64,000 bases of DNA. It comes from Streptomyces sp. NBC_01454 (lineage in GTDB: Bacteria > Actinomycetota > Actinomycetes > Streptomycetales > Streptomycetaceae). Below, one piece after another: positions 35,878 to 44,382 of the stretch; position 1 is the first letter of the stretch, and the number at the start of each line of letters is the position of its first letter. A program made the position numbers and the translations under genes. Location: assembly GCF_036227565.1 (NCBI RefSeq), contig NZ_CP109460.1, positions 4,340,001 through 4,404,000 on the forward strand, read 5' to 3'. The notes below the pieces were generated by a model. The model was not told the DNA's origin. It searched no databases and worked only from the letters and a program-made list of their open reading frames with translations.

Positions 35878-37518
35878 TCAGCCGAGGTCGCGTCGGCGCA
35901 GGCCCACCAGGCCGGCGGTGGTGAAGACGGCGGAGAGCGCCAGCAGCCAGAGGAACGGGGCGGCGGTGGCGTCCGCGCCGGGCAGCTTGGGGAGGTGGCT
36001 GTACGGCGACAGATCCATCGCCCAGCGGGGGAAGTCGAGGGAGGGGCCGACCCAGCCGAGGGTCAGACAGCCGCCGACCAGGGCCCAGACGGCCGGGGTG
36101 GCCCGGGGGAGCAGGCCGAGGACGAGGACCGCCAGGCCGGTGAGCGTCCAGACGGCCGGGGCCTGGGCGAGGGCGGCGGCCAGGACCGGGCCCGTGCGGC
36201 CGAGCGGGTCGCCGGCCGAGACGCCGTAGGAGACGCCCAGGGCCAGACCGCCGAAGGCCAGGATGACGGCGCTGCCCCCGAAGGCCAGGGCCAGATGGCC
36301 GGCCGCCCAGCGGAGCCGGCCGACCGCGCCGGCCAGCACCGGCTCGGCCCGCCCGGCGGTCTCCTCGCCGTGCAGCCGCAGCACGGCGCCCACCGCGAAG
36401 AGCGCGGCGACCATGCCGAGCATGCCGGCCATCGTCGCCAGGAACGCATCGGTCAGGCTCTGCTGACCCCCCATCCGCGCGAAGATCTCGCGGGTCCGCT
36501 CATTGCCGCCGACCAGGTCCGAGGCGCCCTTGGCGAGACCGCCGAAGATCCCGCCGGCGCACACGAAGCCGAGCGTCCAGCCCGCCAGGGTGGTGCGCTG
36601 GAGCCGCCAGGCCAGGCCGAGGGGGCCGCCCAGGGAGCGCGGCGCCAGGGCCGGACCGGGACGCGCGGGCAGAAAGCTCATGCCGAGGTCGCGGCGGGCG
36701 GTCAGGGCGTAGGCGACGGAGCCGGCCAGGGCGGTCGCCGCCAGGAACAGCGGGACCAGCCACCAGCGTTCGCCGGCGTAGGCGCGCAGGTTCTGCGACC
36801 AGCCGACCGGTGAGATCCAGGTGAGCGGGGAGGTGGCGCCGTCGGTGCCGGCGTCGCCCGCGGCGCGCAGCGCGAAGGCCAGGCCGAGCACCGCACCGGT
36901 CAGGCCCTTGGCGAGCCGTGCGCTCTCGGTGAGCTGGGCGGCGATGGCGGCCAGCGCGGCGAACAGCATGCCGGTGGCACCGATGCCGAAACCGAGCGCG
37001 AGCGAGCCGGCGGCCGGCCGGCCGGAGCCGGCCAGCGAGCCCGCGATCACCACGGCGAGCGCGGCGTCGGCGATCAGGGCCGTCAGCAGGGCCGCGGTCA
37101 GCGGTGCGCGACGGCCGACCATGGCGGCACAGAGCAGCTCCTGACGGCCCGTCTCCTCCTCCTCGCGAGTGTGCCGGACCACGATCAGCAGGCTCATCAC
37201 GGCGGCCAGGACGGCGCCGAAGCCGGCCATCCGCCAGGCGACGAGCCCGCCGACGGAGTCGCTGAACACCGGTCCGTACAGCGCGCGCATCGAGCCGTTG
37301 CCGTTCATCGAGACGGCCAGTGCGGCGCGGCGGGCGGCGGTGCCGTAGAGCGCCTCGAAGGACGAGCCGGTGCCGGCGACGACCGCGCCGAGGCCCAGCA
37401 CCCAGGCCGGGACCAGCACACGGTCGCGGCGCAGCGCCAGCCGCAACAGGGGCCCGGTCCCCGCCAGTTGGCGTGCGTGCGCGGTGGGGACGGAAAGGGG
37501 GGCGGCCACGGTGGTCAT
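35878..37518 (-). CDS. ABC-2 type exporter, permease subunit
   Basis: The product is 546 residues from the ATG that overlaps the ATPase stop (ATGA). About twelve membrane helices are arranged as two similar halves ([21 protein letters not shown]... and [23 protein letters not shown]...), typical of fused-dimer antibiotic-exporter permeases. It works with the ATPase encoded just upstream. Expression is probably controlled by the divergent MarR-type regulator through the palindrome at 38468. The substrate is unknown. Confidence 0.9.
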   Translation of the reverse strand: MTTVAAPLSVPTAHARQLAGTGPLLRLALRRDRVLVPAWVLGLGAVVAGTGSSFEALYGTAARRAALAVSMNGNGSMRALYGPVFSDSVGGLVAWRMAGFGAVLAAVMSLLIVVRHTREEEETGRQELLCAAMVGRRAPLTAALLTALIADAALAVVIAGSLAGSGRPAAGSLALGFGIGATGMLFAALAAIAAQLTESARLAKGLTGAVLGLAFALRAAGDAGTDGATSPLTWISPVGWSQNLRAYAGERWWLVPLFLAATALAGSVAYALTARRDLGMSFLPARPGPALAPRSLGGPLGLAWRLQRTTLAGWTLGFVCAGGIFGGLAKGASDLVGGNERTREIFARMGGQQSLTDAFLATMAGMLGMVAALFAVGAVLRLHGEETAGRAEPVLAGAVGRLRWAAGHLALAFGGSAVILAFGGLALGVSYGVSAGDPLGRTGPVLAAALAQAPAVWTLTGLAVLVLGLLPRATPAVWALVGGCLTLGWVGPSLDFPRWAMDLSPYSHLPKLPGADATAAPFLWLLALSAVFTTAGLVGLRRRDLG

Positions 37519-38447
37519 CGCGCGATCGCCTCGCCGCGGGCGTCGTCCTGGTAGTGGCGGAGGAAGAGCTCTTCCAGGGTGGGCGGGGTGCTGGTGAGGC
37601 TGCGGACCCCGGAGGCGCCGAGCGAGCGGAGCACGGCGTCGAGCTTGTCGGTGTCGACCTGGAACGTGACGCGGTCCCCCCGCAGCTCCAGGCCGTGGAC
37701 GCCGGGGAGGGTGGCCAGGCCGTTGGGTGGGCCGGCGAGTTCGGCGGCGACCGAGGTGCGGGCCAGATGCCGCAGCTCCGCCAGCGTGCCGGATTCGACG
37801 GTGCGCCCGTTGCGGATGATGCTGACGCGGTCGCAGAGCGCCTCGACCTCGGACAGCACATGGCTGGAGAGCAGGACGGTGCGCCCGCGGTCGCGCTCCT
37901 CGGCCACGCAGTTCTGGAAGACCTCCTCCATCAGCGGGTCGAGGCCGGAGGTCGGCTCGTCGAGGATGAGCAACTCGACCTCGGGGGCGGAGGCGAAGGC
38001 GGCGACCAGGGCGACCTTCTGCCGGTTGCCCTTGGAGTACGTCCGGCCCTTCTTGGTGGGGTCGAGTTCGAACCGTTCCAGGAGCTCGGCCCGGCGCCCG
38101 GTGTCCAGCCCGCCGCGCAGCCGGCCGTAGAGGTCGATGACCTCGCCGCCGGAGAGGTTGCGCCACAGGGTGACGTCGCCGGGGACGTAGGCGATGCGGC
38201 GGTGCAGTTCGACGGCGTCCTGCCAGGGGTCCCTGCCCAGCAGTCGGGCGGTGCCGCCGTCGGCGCGCAGCAGGCCGAGCAGGACGCGGATCGTCGTGGA
38301 CTTCCCGGCGCCGTTGGGCCCGAGGAAGCCGTGTACCTCACCGGCGCCGACCCGCAGATCGAGGCCGTCCAGCGCGTGGGTGCGGCCGAAGGACTTGTGC
38401 AGGCCGTCGACCCGGATCGCGGGAGCGGGAGAGATTGCCGTGGTCAT
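37515..38447 (-). CDS. ABC exporter, ATP-binding subunit
   Basis: The product is 310 residues. Walker A is [15 protein letters not shown], the signature is the variant YSKGNRQKV, Walker B is [14 protein letters not shown] and the H-loop is [13 protein letters not shown]-terminal accessory domain of about 80 residues follows, common in DrrA-like antibiotic exporters. It is the first gene of the two-gene operon. Confidence 0.93.
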   Translation of the reverse strand: MTTAISPAPAIRVDGLHKSFGRTHALDGLDLRVGAGEVHGFLGPNGAGKSTTIRVLLGLLRADGGTARLLGRDPWQDAVELHRRIAYVPGDVTLWRNLSGGEVIDLYGRLRGGLDTGRRAELLERFELDPTKKGRTYSKGNRQKVALVAAFASAPEVELLILDEPTSGLDPLMEEVFQNCVAEERDRGRTVLLSSHVLSEVEALCDRVSIIRNGRTVESGTLAELRHLARTSVAAELAGPPNGLATLPGVHGLELRGDRVTFQVDTDKLDAVLRSLGASGVRSLTSTPPTLEELFLRHYQDDARGEAIAR

Positions 38448-38467
38448 GATTTCGAAGATACGCTAGA

Positions 38468-38483
38468 TTCACAAATTTGTGAA
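38468..38483. promoter_or_regulatory. palindromic operator between ABC exporter and MarR-type regulator
   Basis: TTCACAAATTTGTGAA, a perfect 16-bp palindrome and strikingly AT-rich for this genome, lies 21 bp from the ABC start and 61 bp from the regulator start. Its symmetry and position are those of a MarR/winged-helix dimer site. Confidence 0.75.
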
Positions 38484-38543
38484 GTTAAGAAACCATGCAT
38501 ATAAAGTTGAGGGGCGGCGCTGATCAGGGGAGATGATGCGGAC

Positions 38544-39098
38544 ATGAGCGAGCAGCAACCGAGTGCGGACCGGTCCGCCGAGGCCCGTCCGGACCTCGCC
38601 GGGCACGCGCGCGACGACGAGGCGGTGTCGCAGTTCGTCGAGCGGTTCGCCGCGCAGCTGGTCGACGCCGGGATGCAGCGGATGTCCGCCCGGGTCTTCG
38701 CCTGTCTGCTCGCCTCCGACTCCGGTGTGCTGACCTCCGCCGAACTCGGCGAGCGCCTCCAGGTCAGCCCGGCCGCCGTCTCCGGCGCGATCCGCTATCT
38801 CTCCCAGGTCGACATGGTCAGCCGCGAGCGTGAGCCGGGCTCCCGCCGCGACCGCTACCGCGTGCACAGCGACCAGTGGTACGAGGCGCTGGCCCGCCGC
38901 GACAACGTCCTCACCCGCTGGGAGGGCACCCTGCGCGAGGGCGTCGTGAGCCTCGGCGAGGACTCGCCGGCGGGCCGCAGGATCGGCGAGACGCTGGTGT
39001 TCTTCGAGTTCCTGCAGACGGAGCTCACCGGGCTGCTCCAGCGCTGGCGCGAACACCGCGACCGGATGCGGGCCGAGCTCGAGGACGCCGGCCGCTGA
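38544..39098 (+). CDS. MarR/GbsR-type winged-helix regulator
   Basis: The product is 184 residues. The winged helix lies at about 45-105 (MQRMSARVFACLLASDSGVLTSAELGERLQVSPAAVSGAIRYLSQVDMVSREREPGSRRDRYRV) and is followed by a helical dimerisation tail. It is divergent from the ABC exporter, with a perfect palindrome between, so it is probably the repressor of both. An exporter substrate is the likely inducer. Confidence 0.9.
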   Translation: MSEQQPSADRSAEARPDLAGHARDDEAVSQFVERFAAQLVDAGMQRMSARVFACLLASDSGVLTSAELGERLQVSPAAVSGAIRYLSQVDMVSREREPGSRRDRYRVHSDQWYEALARRDNVLTRWEGTLREGVVSLGEDSPAGRRIGETLVFFEFLQTELTGLLQRWREHRDRMRAELEDAGR

Positions 39099-39110
39099 GG
39101 GACCGTTTTT

Positions 39111-39180
39111 CCTGCGTTTCCCTGCGTTCTCCTGCGTTCCCCTGAGCTTTCCGGCGTTCTCCTGCGTCTTCCTGCGTTGT
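39111..39180. repeat. seven 10-bp tandem repeats between convergent genes
   Basis: Units based on CCTGCGTTYY run in exact 10-bp phase, one helical turn each, between the regulator stop (39098) and the stop of the convergent gene (39193). Five of seven units keep CCTGCGT. The strands differ sharply in pyrimidine content. Confidence 0.85.
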
Positions 39181-39192
39181 GCGGGGCTTTCC

Positions 39193-40221
39193 TCAGTCCC
39201 GCGGCAGCTGGAGCCGCCAGGCCCCCGGCTGCACGGTCCACGTACGGGTCCTGACCGGGCCGCCGACCAGGGCGTCCGCCCGGTAGTGGAAGTCCGCGCC
39301 GGAGACCGTCACCGCCCGCGCCCGGATGCGTACCGGCCGCGCGCCGCCCGGCCAGTGCACCACGACCTCGGCCAGCTCACCGCCGGCGCCCGGCCCGGCC
39401 CCGTCCGCCCCGGCCCGTCCGCCGGGCACCACCGACACCCCGCGCACCGGCCGGTCCAGATCCGCCAGCAGCACCCCGTCCGCCTCGATCCGCAGCCGCT
39501 GCCCCGGCACCCGTGCCCGCCGCCCGCCCGAGCGGCCGTCGTCGCCGGACCGGGGGGAGGGCCGGAGCCCGGCCGCCGGCGCGGCCAGCAGCGACAGCGC
39601 CGTACGGGCGGTGCGGGCATACGGCTTCCACCAGGGGCGGTCCCCGCCGGCCGGTTCCACCGGGCCCACCGGGCCGCCCCGCGCCGCCACGGGATCCGCC
39701 GGGGACGACTGCCGCGGCACGGACGCCCCGCGCCCCGGCCGGACCGTCCCGCTGCCGCACGGGATGCGCAGACTCCCCAGCACGATGCCGTCGCTGTCGT
39801 CCGTGAGCAGGTCCATCGGGCGCTCCCCGCCGTCCAGGACGGCCCGGGCGGCGGCCACCGTGTCCGTGGGGATGCCCAGGGCGCGGCTCAGCGCCACGGC
39901 GGCCGGGGGCCCGACCGGGACCATCGACAGCGGCACCCCGGCCAGCTCCCGCTCCTTGTGCAGCAGGCCCACCACGCGCAGCAGCGCCCGGTCGTCGCCG
40001 ATCACCACCGGCCGTCGCTGCCCGCGCCGGGCAAGCATCCGCGCGAATTCCTCCGGGCCCTCCGGGAGGCAGATTTTCGCCCCCGCACCCGCGCACAGGA
40101 CATCCTTCGCGATCCGCACGGCCTCGCCGTCGGTACTGCGGGCGACCGGGTCGATGACCACGAGCAGGGGGTACCCCCGAACGGAGTCCACGGGAAAGTG
40201 CCCAGAAGGCTGCGCCGACAC
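39193..40221 (-). CDS. diacylglycerol kinase-like protein, catalytic motif degenerate
   Basis: The product is 342 residues from a GTG behind GAAGGA. The N-terminal half resembles the lipid-kinase catalytic domain (YPLLVVIDPVARSTDGEAV). The nucleotide motif GGDGT is replaced by IGDDRAL, and the family GTxNDxA motif by GPPAAVALSRALGIP. The C-terminal domain ends VSGADFHYRADALVGGPVRTRTWTVQPGAWRL, like the YegS C-terminal sandwich. The middle is Pro/Gly-rich and disordered. It may be a non-catalytic lipid-binding relative. It is divergent from purA. Confidence 0.75.
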   Translation of the reverse strand: MSAQPSGHFPVDSVRGYPLLVVIDPVARSTDGEAVRIAKDVLCAGAGAKICLPEGPEEFARMLARRGQRRPVVIGDDRALLRVVGLLHKERELAGVPLSMVPVGPPAAVALSRALGIPTDTVAAARAVLDGGERPMDLLTDDSDGIVLGSLRIPCGSGTVRPGRGASVPRQSSPADPVAARGGPVGPVEPAGGDRPWWKPYARTARTALSLLAAPAAGLRPSPRSGDDGRSGGRRARVPGQRLRIEADGVLLADLDRPVRGVSVVPGGRAGADGAGPGAGGELAEVVVHWPGGARPVRIRARAVTVSGADFHYRADALVGGPVRTRTWTVQPGAWRLQLPRD

Positions 40222-40255
40222 CTCGGTCCTTCCTCAGGTAGCATCTCGGTGCAAG

Positions 40256-40283
40256 AGCCCCTTGCGCTATTGCGCCAGGGGCT
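40256..40283 (+). promoter_or_regulatory. hairpin in the purA upstream/leader region
   Basis: AGCCCCTTGCGC / GCGCCAGGGGCT with one mismatch and a TATT loop, followed by TTCGTCTATT. It lies 115 bases before purA and 35 bases from the divergent kinase-like gene. It could be a leader attenuator for purA or a divider between the divergent units. Confidence 0.45.
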
Positions 40284-40397
40284 TCGTCTATTCCGGGGCA
40301 CCGGTTCGACGGCTCTGGCGATGACGTACGCGTGAACACGCACGTTGTCGCCATCCACGCACGTTGGACATGCCCCGCCCGGAAGGGGTGTACGCCT

Positions 40398-41684
40398 GTG
40401 CCCGCACTTGTGCTGCTCGGTGCTCAGTGGGGTGATGAGGGCAAGGGAAAGGCCACCGATCTGCTCGGTGGGTCCGTGGACTATGTGGTGCGCTACCAGG
40501 GCGGCAACAATGCCGGCCACACGGTCGTCGTCGGCGACCAGAAGTACGCACTGCACCTGCTCCCTTCCGGAATCCTCTCGCCGGGGTGTACCCCGGTCAT
40601 CGGCAACGGTGTCGTCGTCGACCCGGCGGTCCTGCTCTCCGAGCTGAGCGGACTCAACGAGCGCGGCGTCGACACGTCCAAGCTGCTGCTCAGCGGTAAC
40701 GCGCATCTGATCACGCCGTACAACATCACCGTCGACAAGGTGACGGAACGGTTCCTCGGCAAGCGGAAGATCGGCACCACCGGTCGCGGCATCGGCCCGA
40801 CCTACGCCGACAAGATCAACCGCGTCGGCATCCGGGTGCAGGACCTCTACGACGAGTCGATCCTCATCCAGAAGGTCGAGGCGGCCCTCGAGGTCAAGAA
40901 CCAGCTGCTGACCAAGCTCTACAACCGCCGCGCCATCGAGGCCGGCCAGGTCGTCGAGGAGCTGCTGGGCTACGCCGACAAGATCAAGGGCTATGTCGCC
41001 GACACCACCCTGATCCTCAACAAGGCGCTGGACGACGACAAGGTGGTCCTCTTCGAGGGCGGCCAGGGCACGCTGCTGGACATCGATCACGGCACGTACC
41101 CCTTCGTCACGTCCTCGAACCCGACCGCGGGCGGCGCCTGCACGGGTGCCGGCGTCGGCCCCACGAAGATCAACCGCGTCATCGGCATCCTCAAGGCCTA
41201 TACGACGCGCGTCGGCGCCGGTCCGTTCCCGACCGAGCTGTTCGACGAGGACGGCGAGGCGCTGCGCCGCATCGGCGGCGAGCGCGGTGTCACCACCGGC
41301 CGCGACCGCCGCTGCGGCTGGTTCGACGCCGTCATCGCCCGCTACGCGACCCGCGTCAACGGCCTGACGGACTTCTTCCTCACCAAGCTCGACGTGCTGA
41401 CCGGCTGGGAGCAGATCCCGGTCTGCGTCGCGTACGAGATCGACGGCAAGCGCGTCGAGGAACTGCCCTACAGCCAGTCCGACTTCCACCACGCGAAGCC
41501 GGTCTACGAGACGCTGCCGGGCTGGTCCGAGGACATCACCAAGGCGAAGTCCTTCTCCGACCTGCCGAAGAACGCCCAGGCGTACGTCAAGGCGCTGGAG
41601 GAGATGTCCGGCGCCCGGATCTCCGCGATCGGCGTCGGCCCCGGCCGCGACGAGACCATCGAGATCAACTCGTTCCTGTCGTAG
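40398..41684 (+). CDS. purA: adenylosuccinate synthetase
   Basis: The product is 428 residues from a GTG ([23 protein letters not shown], the GTP P-loop). Other family motifs are [59 protein letters not shown] and the C-terminal [12 protein letters not shown]. It joins IMP and aspartate with GTP, the first step to AMP. It stands alone, with a terminator after it. Confidence 0.98.
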   Translation: MPALVLLGAQWGDEGKGKATDLLGGSVDYVVRYQGGNNAGHTVVVGDQKYALHLLPSGILSPGCTPVIGNGVVVDPAVLLSELSGLNERGVDTSKLLLSGNAHLITPYNITVDKVTERFLGKRKIGTTGRGIGPTYADKINRVGIRVQDLYDESILIQKVEAALEVKNQLLTKLYNRRAIEAGQVVEELLGYADKIKGYVADTTLILNKALDDDKVVLFEGGQGTLLDIDHGTYPFVTSSNPTAGGACTGAGVGPTKINRVIGILKAYTTRVGAGPFPTELFDEDGEALRRIGGERGVTTGRDRRCGWFDAVIARYATRVNGLTDFFLTKLDVLTGWEQIPVCVAYEIDGKRVEELPYSQSDFHHAKPVYETLPGWSEDITKAKSFSDLPKNAQAYVKALEEMSGARISAIGVGPGRDETIEINSFLS

Positions 41685-41709
41685 CACGGCCGGAACACCG
41701 CAGGCAGAC

Positions 41710-41751
41710 ACAGCCGCGTACCTACTTCGTTTGGAGTGGGTGCGCGGCTGT
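41710..41751 (+). terminator. purA terminator
   Basis: ACAGCCGCG / CGCGGCTGT stem with inner GTACC/GGTGC pairing, followed by TCG. It lies 25 bases after the stop. Confidence 0.72.
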
Positions 41752-41855
41752 TCGTCGTCCGGGAGCACGAGCCGGCCGGGAGAGCGTGACGACGGGAGAG
41801 CGGGAGAGCGGGAGAGCAAGAGAACGAGCGCGGGCCGGTGCGGCGCGGCGCGGTC

Positions 41856-42404
41856 TCACCCGTGCGTGGCCGGGGGGATCTCGCCGTCCTCCGCGAGGGC
41901 GTCCAGTGCGGTCGACAGTCCCTCCAGGGCCGCCATGACCTGCCGGAAGTCGTCCGGGCCGCCGAGTCGTTCGGACAGGCGGGCGGCGAACTCGGCGTGG
42001 CCGGGGGCGATACGGGCGACGGCGGCCCGGCCGGCTGCGGTGGGGGCGAGGAGCTTGGCGCGGCGGTGTGCCGGGTTGGGGCGGTACTGCGCCAGCTCGC
42101 GGTCGACCAGGAGGTCGGCGATGCGCTGCACGCTCTGCCGGGTGATGCCCATCGCGCGGGCGATCCCGGCCACGGGCAGCGGCTCGGGCAGGACGGCGCC
42201 CAGGACCTGCCACCAGGCGGCGGTCAGACCGGACGGCCGGGCGAGACCTTCGGCGACGGAGAGCAGCTGGCCGTTGAGGCGGAAGACGGCGAGGGCGGTA
42301 CGGCTGAGGAGTGCGGAGCCCCCGAGCTCCGGGTCCGTCGGGGCCTGCGGCCCGGCGCCCGGGGACGCGTGAGGGCGGGAGCCGTGGGGCCGGGGCGCGG
42401 TCAT
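41856..42404 (-). CDS. MarR-family transcriptional regulator
   Basis: The product is 182 residues from an ATG overlapping the DJ-1 gene stop. After a disordered Pro-rich N-terminus, the winged helix reads FRLNGQLLSVAEGLARPSGLTAAWWQVLGAVLPEPLPVAGIARAMGITRQSVQRIADLLVDRELAQYRPNPAHRRAKLLAPT. It is cotranscribed with the DJ-1 gene and probably binds the inverted repeat at 43172-43206 to control its own operon. Confidence 0.9.
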   Translation of the reverse strand: MTAPRPHGSRPHASPGAGPQAPTDPELGGSALLSRTALAVFRLNGQLLSVAEGLARPSGLTAAWWQVLGAVLPEPLPVAGIARAMGITRQSVQRIADLLVDRELAQYRPNPAHRRAKLLAPTAAGRAAVARIAPGHAEFAARLSERLGGPDDFRQVMAALEGLSTALDALAEDGEIPPATHG

Positions 42405-43084
42405 GCGGAACCGCCGCCGGCGCGGGCCGCCCGTGCCGCCTGGAGCACGGGGAAGGCGGCGGCGTCGGAGCGGGCGAACAGGCGGTACCAGGCGTCGAGG
42501 GCCGGCGGCTCCATGACGTCGAGTGCGGCGAAGATCTCCCGGGCGAAGGCCACCGGCTCGGTGGGGCCCGCGGTGATCAGTCCGCCCTCGCGCACCGCGT
42601 CGGCCTCGCGGTAGTGGCTGGCACCCCGGTAGCCGGGCTGTGCGGCGAGGTACCCGGCGGCCCCGCTGGTGTGCGCACGGTCGTCCAGCAGGCCCGCCTG
42701 GGCGAGCCCCGCGGTCGCGCCGCAGATCGCGGCGACCGGCACCCCGGCGGCGAGGAACTCCCGCGCCTTGTCGGCGAAGGGCGCCAACTCCGTGCCGGAA
42801 TCCCAGAGTGCGGCGCCGGGAAGGATCAGCAGCGCGCTGTCGGCGGGGTGCAGCGCGTCGAGCGCGAGATCGGGGACGATCCGCTGCCCGCCCATGGTCG
42901 TCACCGGCCGGCCGGTGACGGGGGCGACGGTGGCCACGGCGAACGCCGGCTGCGAGGGGCGGAAGCAGCCACCGTCGCGGAGGTGGGCGAGGGCGTGGCC
43001 GCACTCCCAGTCGGCGAGTGTGTCGTAGGCGGCGACATGCACGGTGGGTGCAGTGGGTGCAGTGGGTGCGGTGCGGTCGGTCAT
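42401..43084 (-). CDS. DJ-1/PfpI family protein
   Basis: The product is 227 residues, with the start chosen for the GAGGAG site (an upstream in-frame start adds only unlikely sequence). It has the glutamine-amidotransferase-like fold: VHVAAYDTLADWECGHALAHL, ALLILPGAALWD, and the nucleophile elbow AAICGATAGLAQAGLLDDRAHT with the reactive Cys. Relatives include isonitrile hydratase-like and stress proteins. Residues 5-13 are an APT tandem repeat. It is coupled to the MarR gene. Confidence 0.88.
   Translation of the reverse strand: MTDRTAPTAPTAPTVHVAAYDTLADWECGHALAHLRDGGCFRPSQPAFAVATVAPVTGRPVTTMGGQRIVPDLALDALHPADSALLILPGAALWDSGTELAPFADKAREFLAAGVPVAAICGATAGLAQAGLLDDRAHTSGAAGYLAAQPGYRGASHYREADAVREGGLITAGPTEPVAFAREIFAALDVMEPPALDAWYRLFARSDAAAFPVLQAARAARAGGGSA
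43044..43070 (-). repeat. 9-bp tandem repeat in the DJ-1 gene start
   Basis: Three GTGGGTGCR units on the + strand, encoding Ala-Pro-Thr repeats at the protein N-terminus. Confidence 0.85.
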
Positions 43085-43171
43085 GGGAGCTCCTCGGTCG
43101 GCGGCGGAATCCCTGGATCCCTGAATCCCTGGCTGACGGACCCGGTGCCGGGTGCGGCACACCCGCCCTTA

Positions 43172-43206
43172 TGACAGCATCCTGGCGCTACGACAGGGTG
43201 CTGTCA
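43172..43206. promoter_or_regulatory. inverted-repeat operator upstream of the DJ-1/MarR operon
   Basis: TGACAGCATCCTG and CAGGGTGCTGTCA are 13-bp arms with one mismatch across nine bases, located 88 bp before the DJ-1 start. The size and symmetry suit a MarR dimer or pair of dimers. The rest of the gap to 43395 shows no gene. Confidence 0.7.
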
Positions 43207-43395
43207 ATTTGCCTCGCCGGGGCGGTCCACGACTGTCCGCGGGGTGCCACAACCGGCCGACTTTGTCCGAGACCCGGCGATTGCGGATGTCAATTTCCGC
43301 GTCCCGGAACTCCCAGGGGTCCGCAGGGCGTAGAACGCGTACGACAACGACGCCTCCGACAGCCACGCACCCGACGTCACGCCGAAGGAGACCGA

Positions 43396-44190
43396 GTGAT
43401 CCCCGCCGTACGAGCCCTCGCCCGCGCCGCCATGGCCGCACGTCCGGTACCGCTCGCCGACGTCCAGGCACGGGCCCGCCTCCTCGCCCCGTGCGACCGC
43501 AGCTATCTCGTCCCGGTCGAGGTCTTCACCGCCGTGACGGCCGCACTCACCGAACGGCGCCGACCCGGCGGCGCGTTCGTGGCGCTGTGCGTCAACGGCC
43601 GCCGCTGGTTTCACTGCCGCTCCGTCTACTACGACACCCCTGACCTGCGGTCCTTCCACGAGCACCGGCTGGGCCGCCCGGCGCGCCACACGATCCGGGA
43701 GCGGCACTGCGAGGACACCGGGGAGCGGCAGTTCGAGATCGAGCTCACCGGGCGGCGCGGCATACCGGTCACGCACCGCCGGCCGCTGTTGCCGGGTGAC
43801 GCGGCGCTCGGCCCGGCACCGCGCGGCTTCCTCGCCTCCGTACTGGACCGCTCCGGCGGCCGCACGGCCCCCGACGGCCTGCGCCGCGTCCTCGAAACCG
43901 AGTGCACCCGGGCCGTCCTGGCCGCGGACGGCCAGCGCCTGATCTGTGACGCGGCGCTGCGCTGCCGGGACGCGGAGACCGGCCGCACGGTGCGCGCCGA
44001 GGGTGGGCTGGTCCTCGTGCGGAGCCGGACCGGGGGCCGGCCGGGCGAGGCGGACCGGCTGCTGGCCGACCGTGGGATGTGCGCGGAGGACTTCCCCGTC
44101 CACTGCGCGGGGCTGGCGGCGCTGCGTCCGGAGCTGACCGACCATCCCTGGGGGCGGGCGGTGCGGACGGTGTTCCCCACGGCCGGCTGA
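43396..44190 (+). CDS. VTC domain-containing protein (polyphosphate-polymerase-like)
   Basis: The product is 264 residues from a GTG behind AAGGAG. It shows the CYTH-like tunnel-fold pattern of VTC domains: DRSYLVPVEVF, FHCRSVYYDTPDLRSFHEHRLGRPARHTIRERHC and ERQFEIELTGRRG, ending HPWGRAVRTVF. The basic residues lining the tunnel are mostly kept, but the usual Lys of the early (E/D)xKY motif is Ser here (DRSY). The family makes or binds polyphosphate. Activity of this copy is uncertain. No CotH or MFS partner is adjacent. Confidence 0.78.
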   Translation: MIPAVRALARAAMAARPVPLADVQARARLLAPCDRSYLVPVEVFTAVTAALTERRRPGGAFVALCVNGRRWFHCRSVYYDTPDLRSFHEHRLGRPARHTIRERHCEDTGERQFEIELTGRRGIPVTHRRPLLPGDAALGPAPRGFLASVLDRSGGRTAPDGLRRVLETECTRAVLAADGQRLICDAALRCRDAETGRTVRAEGGLVLVRSRTGGRPGEADRLLADRGMCAEDFPVHCAGLAALRPELTDHPWGRAVRTVFPTAG

Positions 44191-44382
44191 CCGCGCTGCG
44201 CCCGACTGCCCGGCCGCCCCGGGACGCGGAATTCCCCGCCGGCCCGTAGACAGTGTGTCCGCGCGCGTGGTGAGTGCCATACATAGTGTCGGTATCGACC
44301 GGTGCCCGTGATCCATACGCTGAGGACGTTCGCCGCGCCCATCCCCCGGCGGACCCGAGCGACCCGATCCGAGGTACTGACC

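Noticed and set aside
39111..39180. 10-bp repeats considered as CRISPR or an iteron origin
   Set aside because: No spacers, no cas or rep genes, and a unit too short for a CRISPR.
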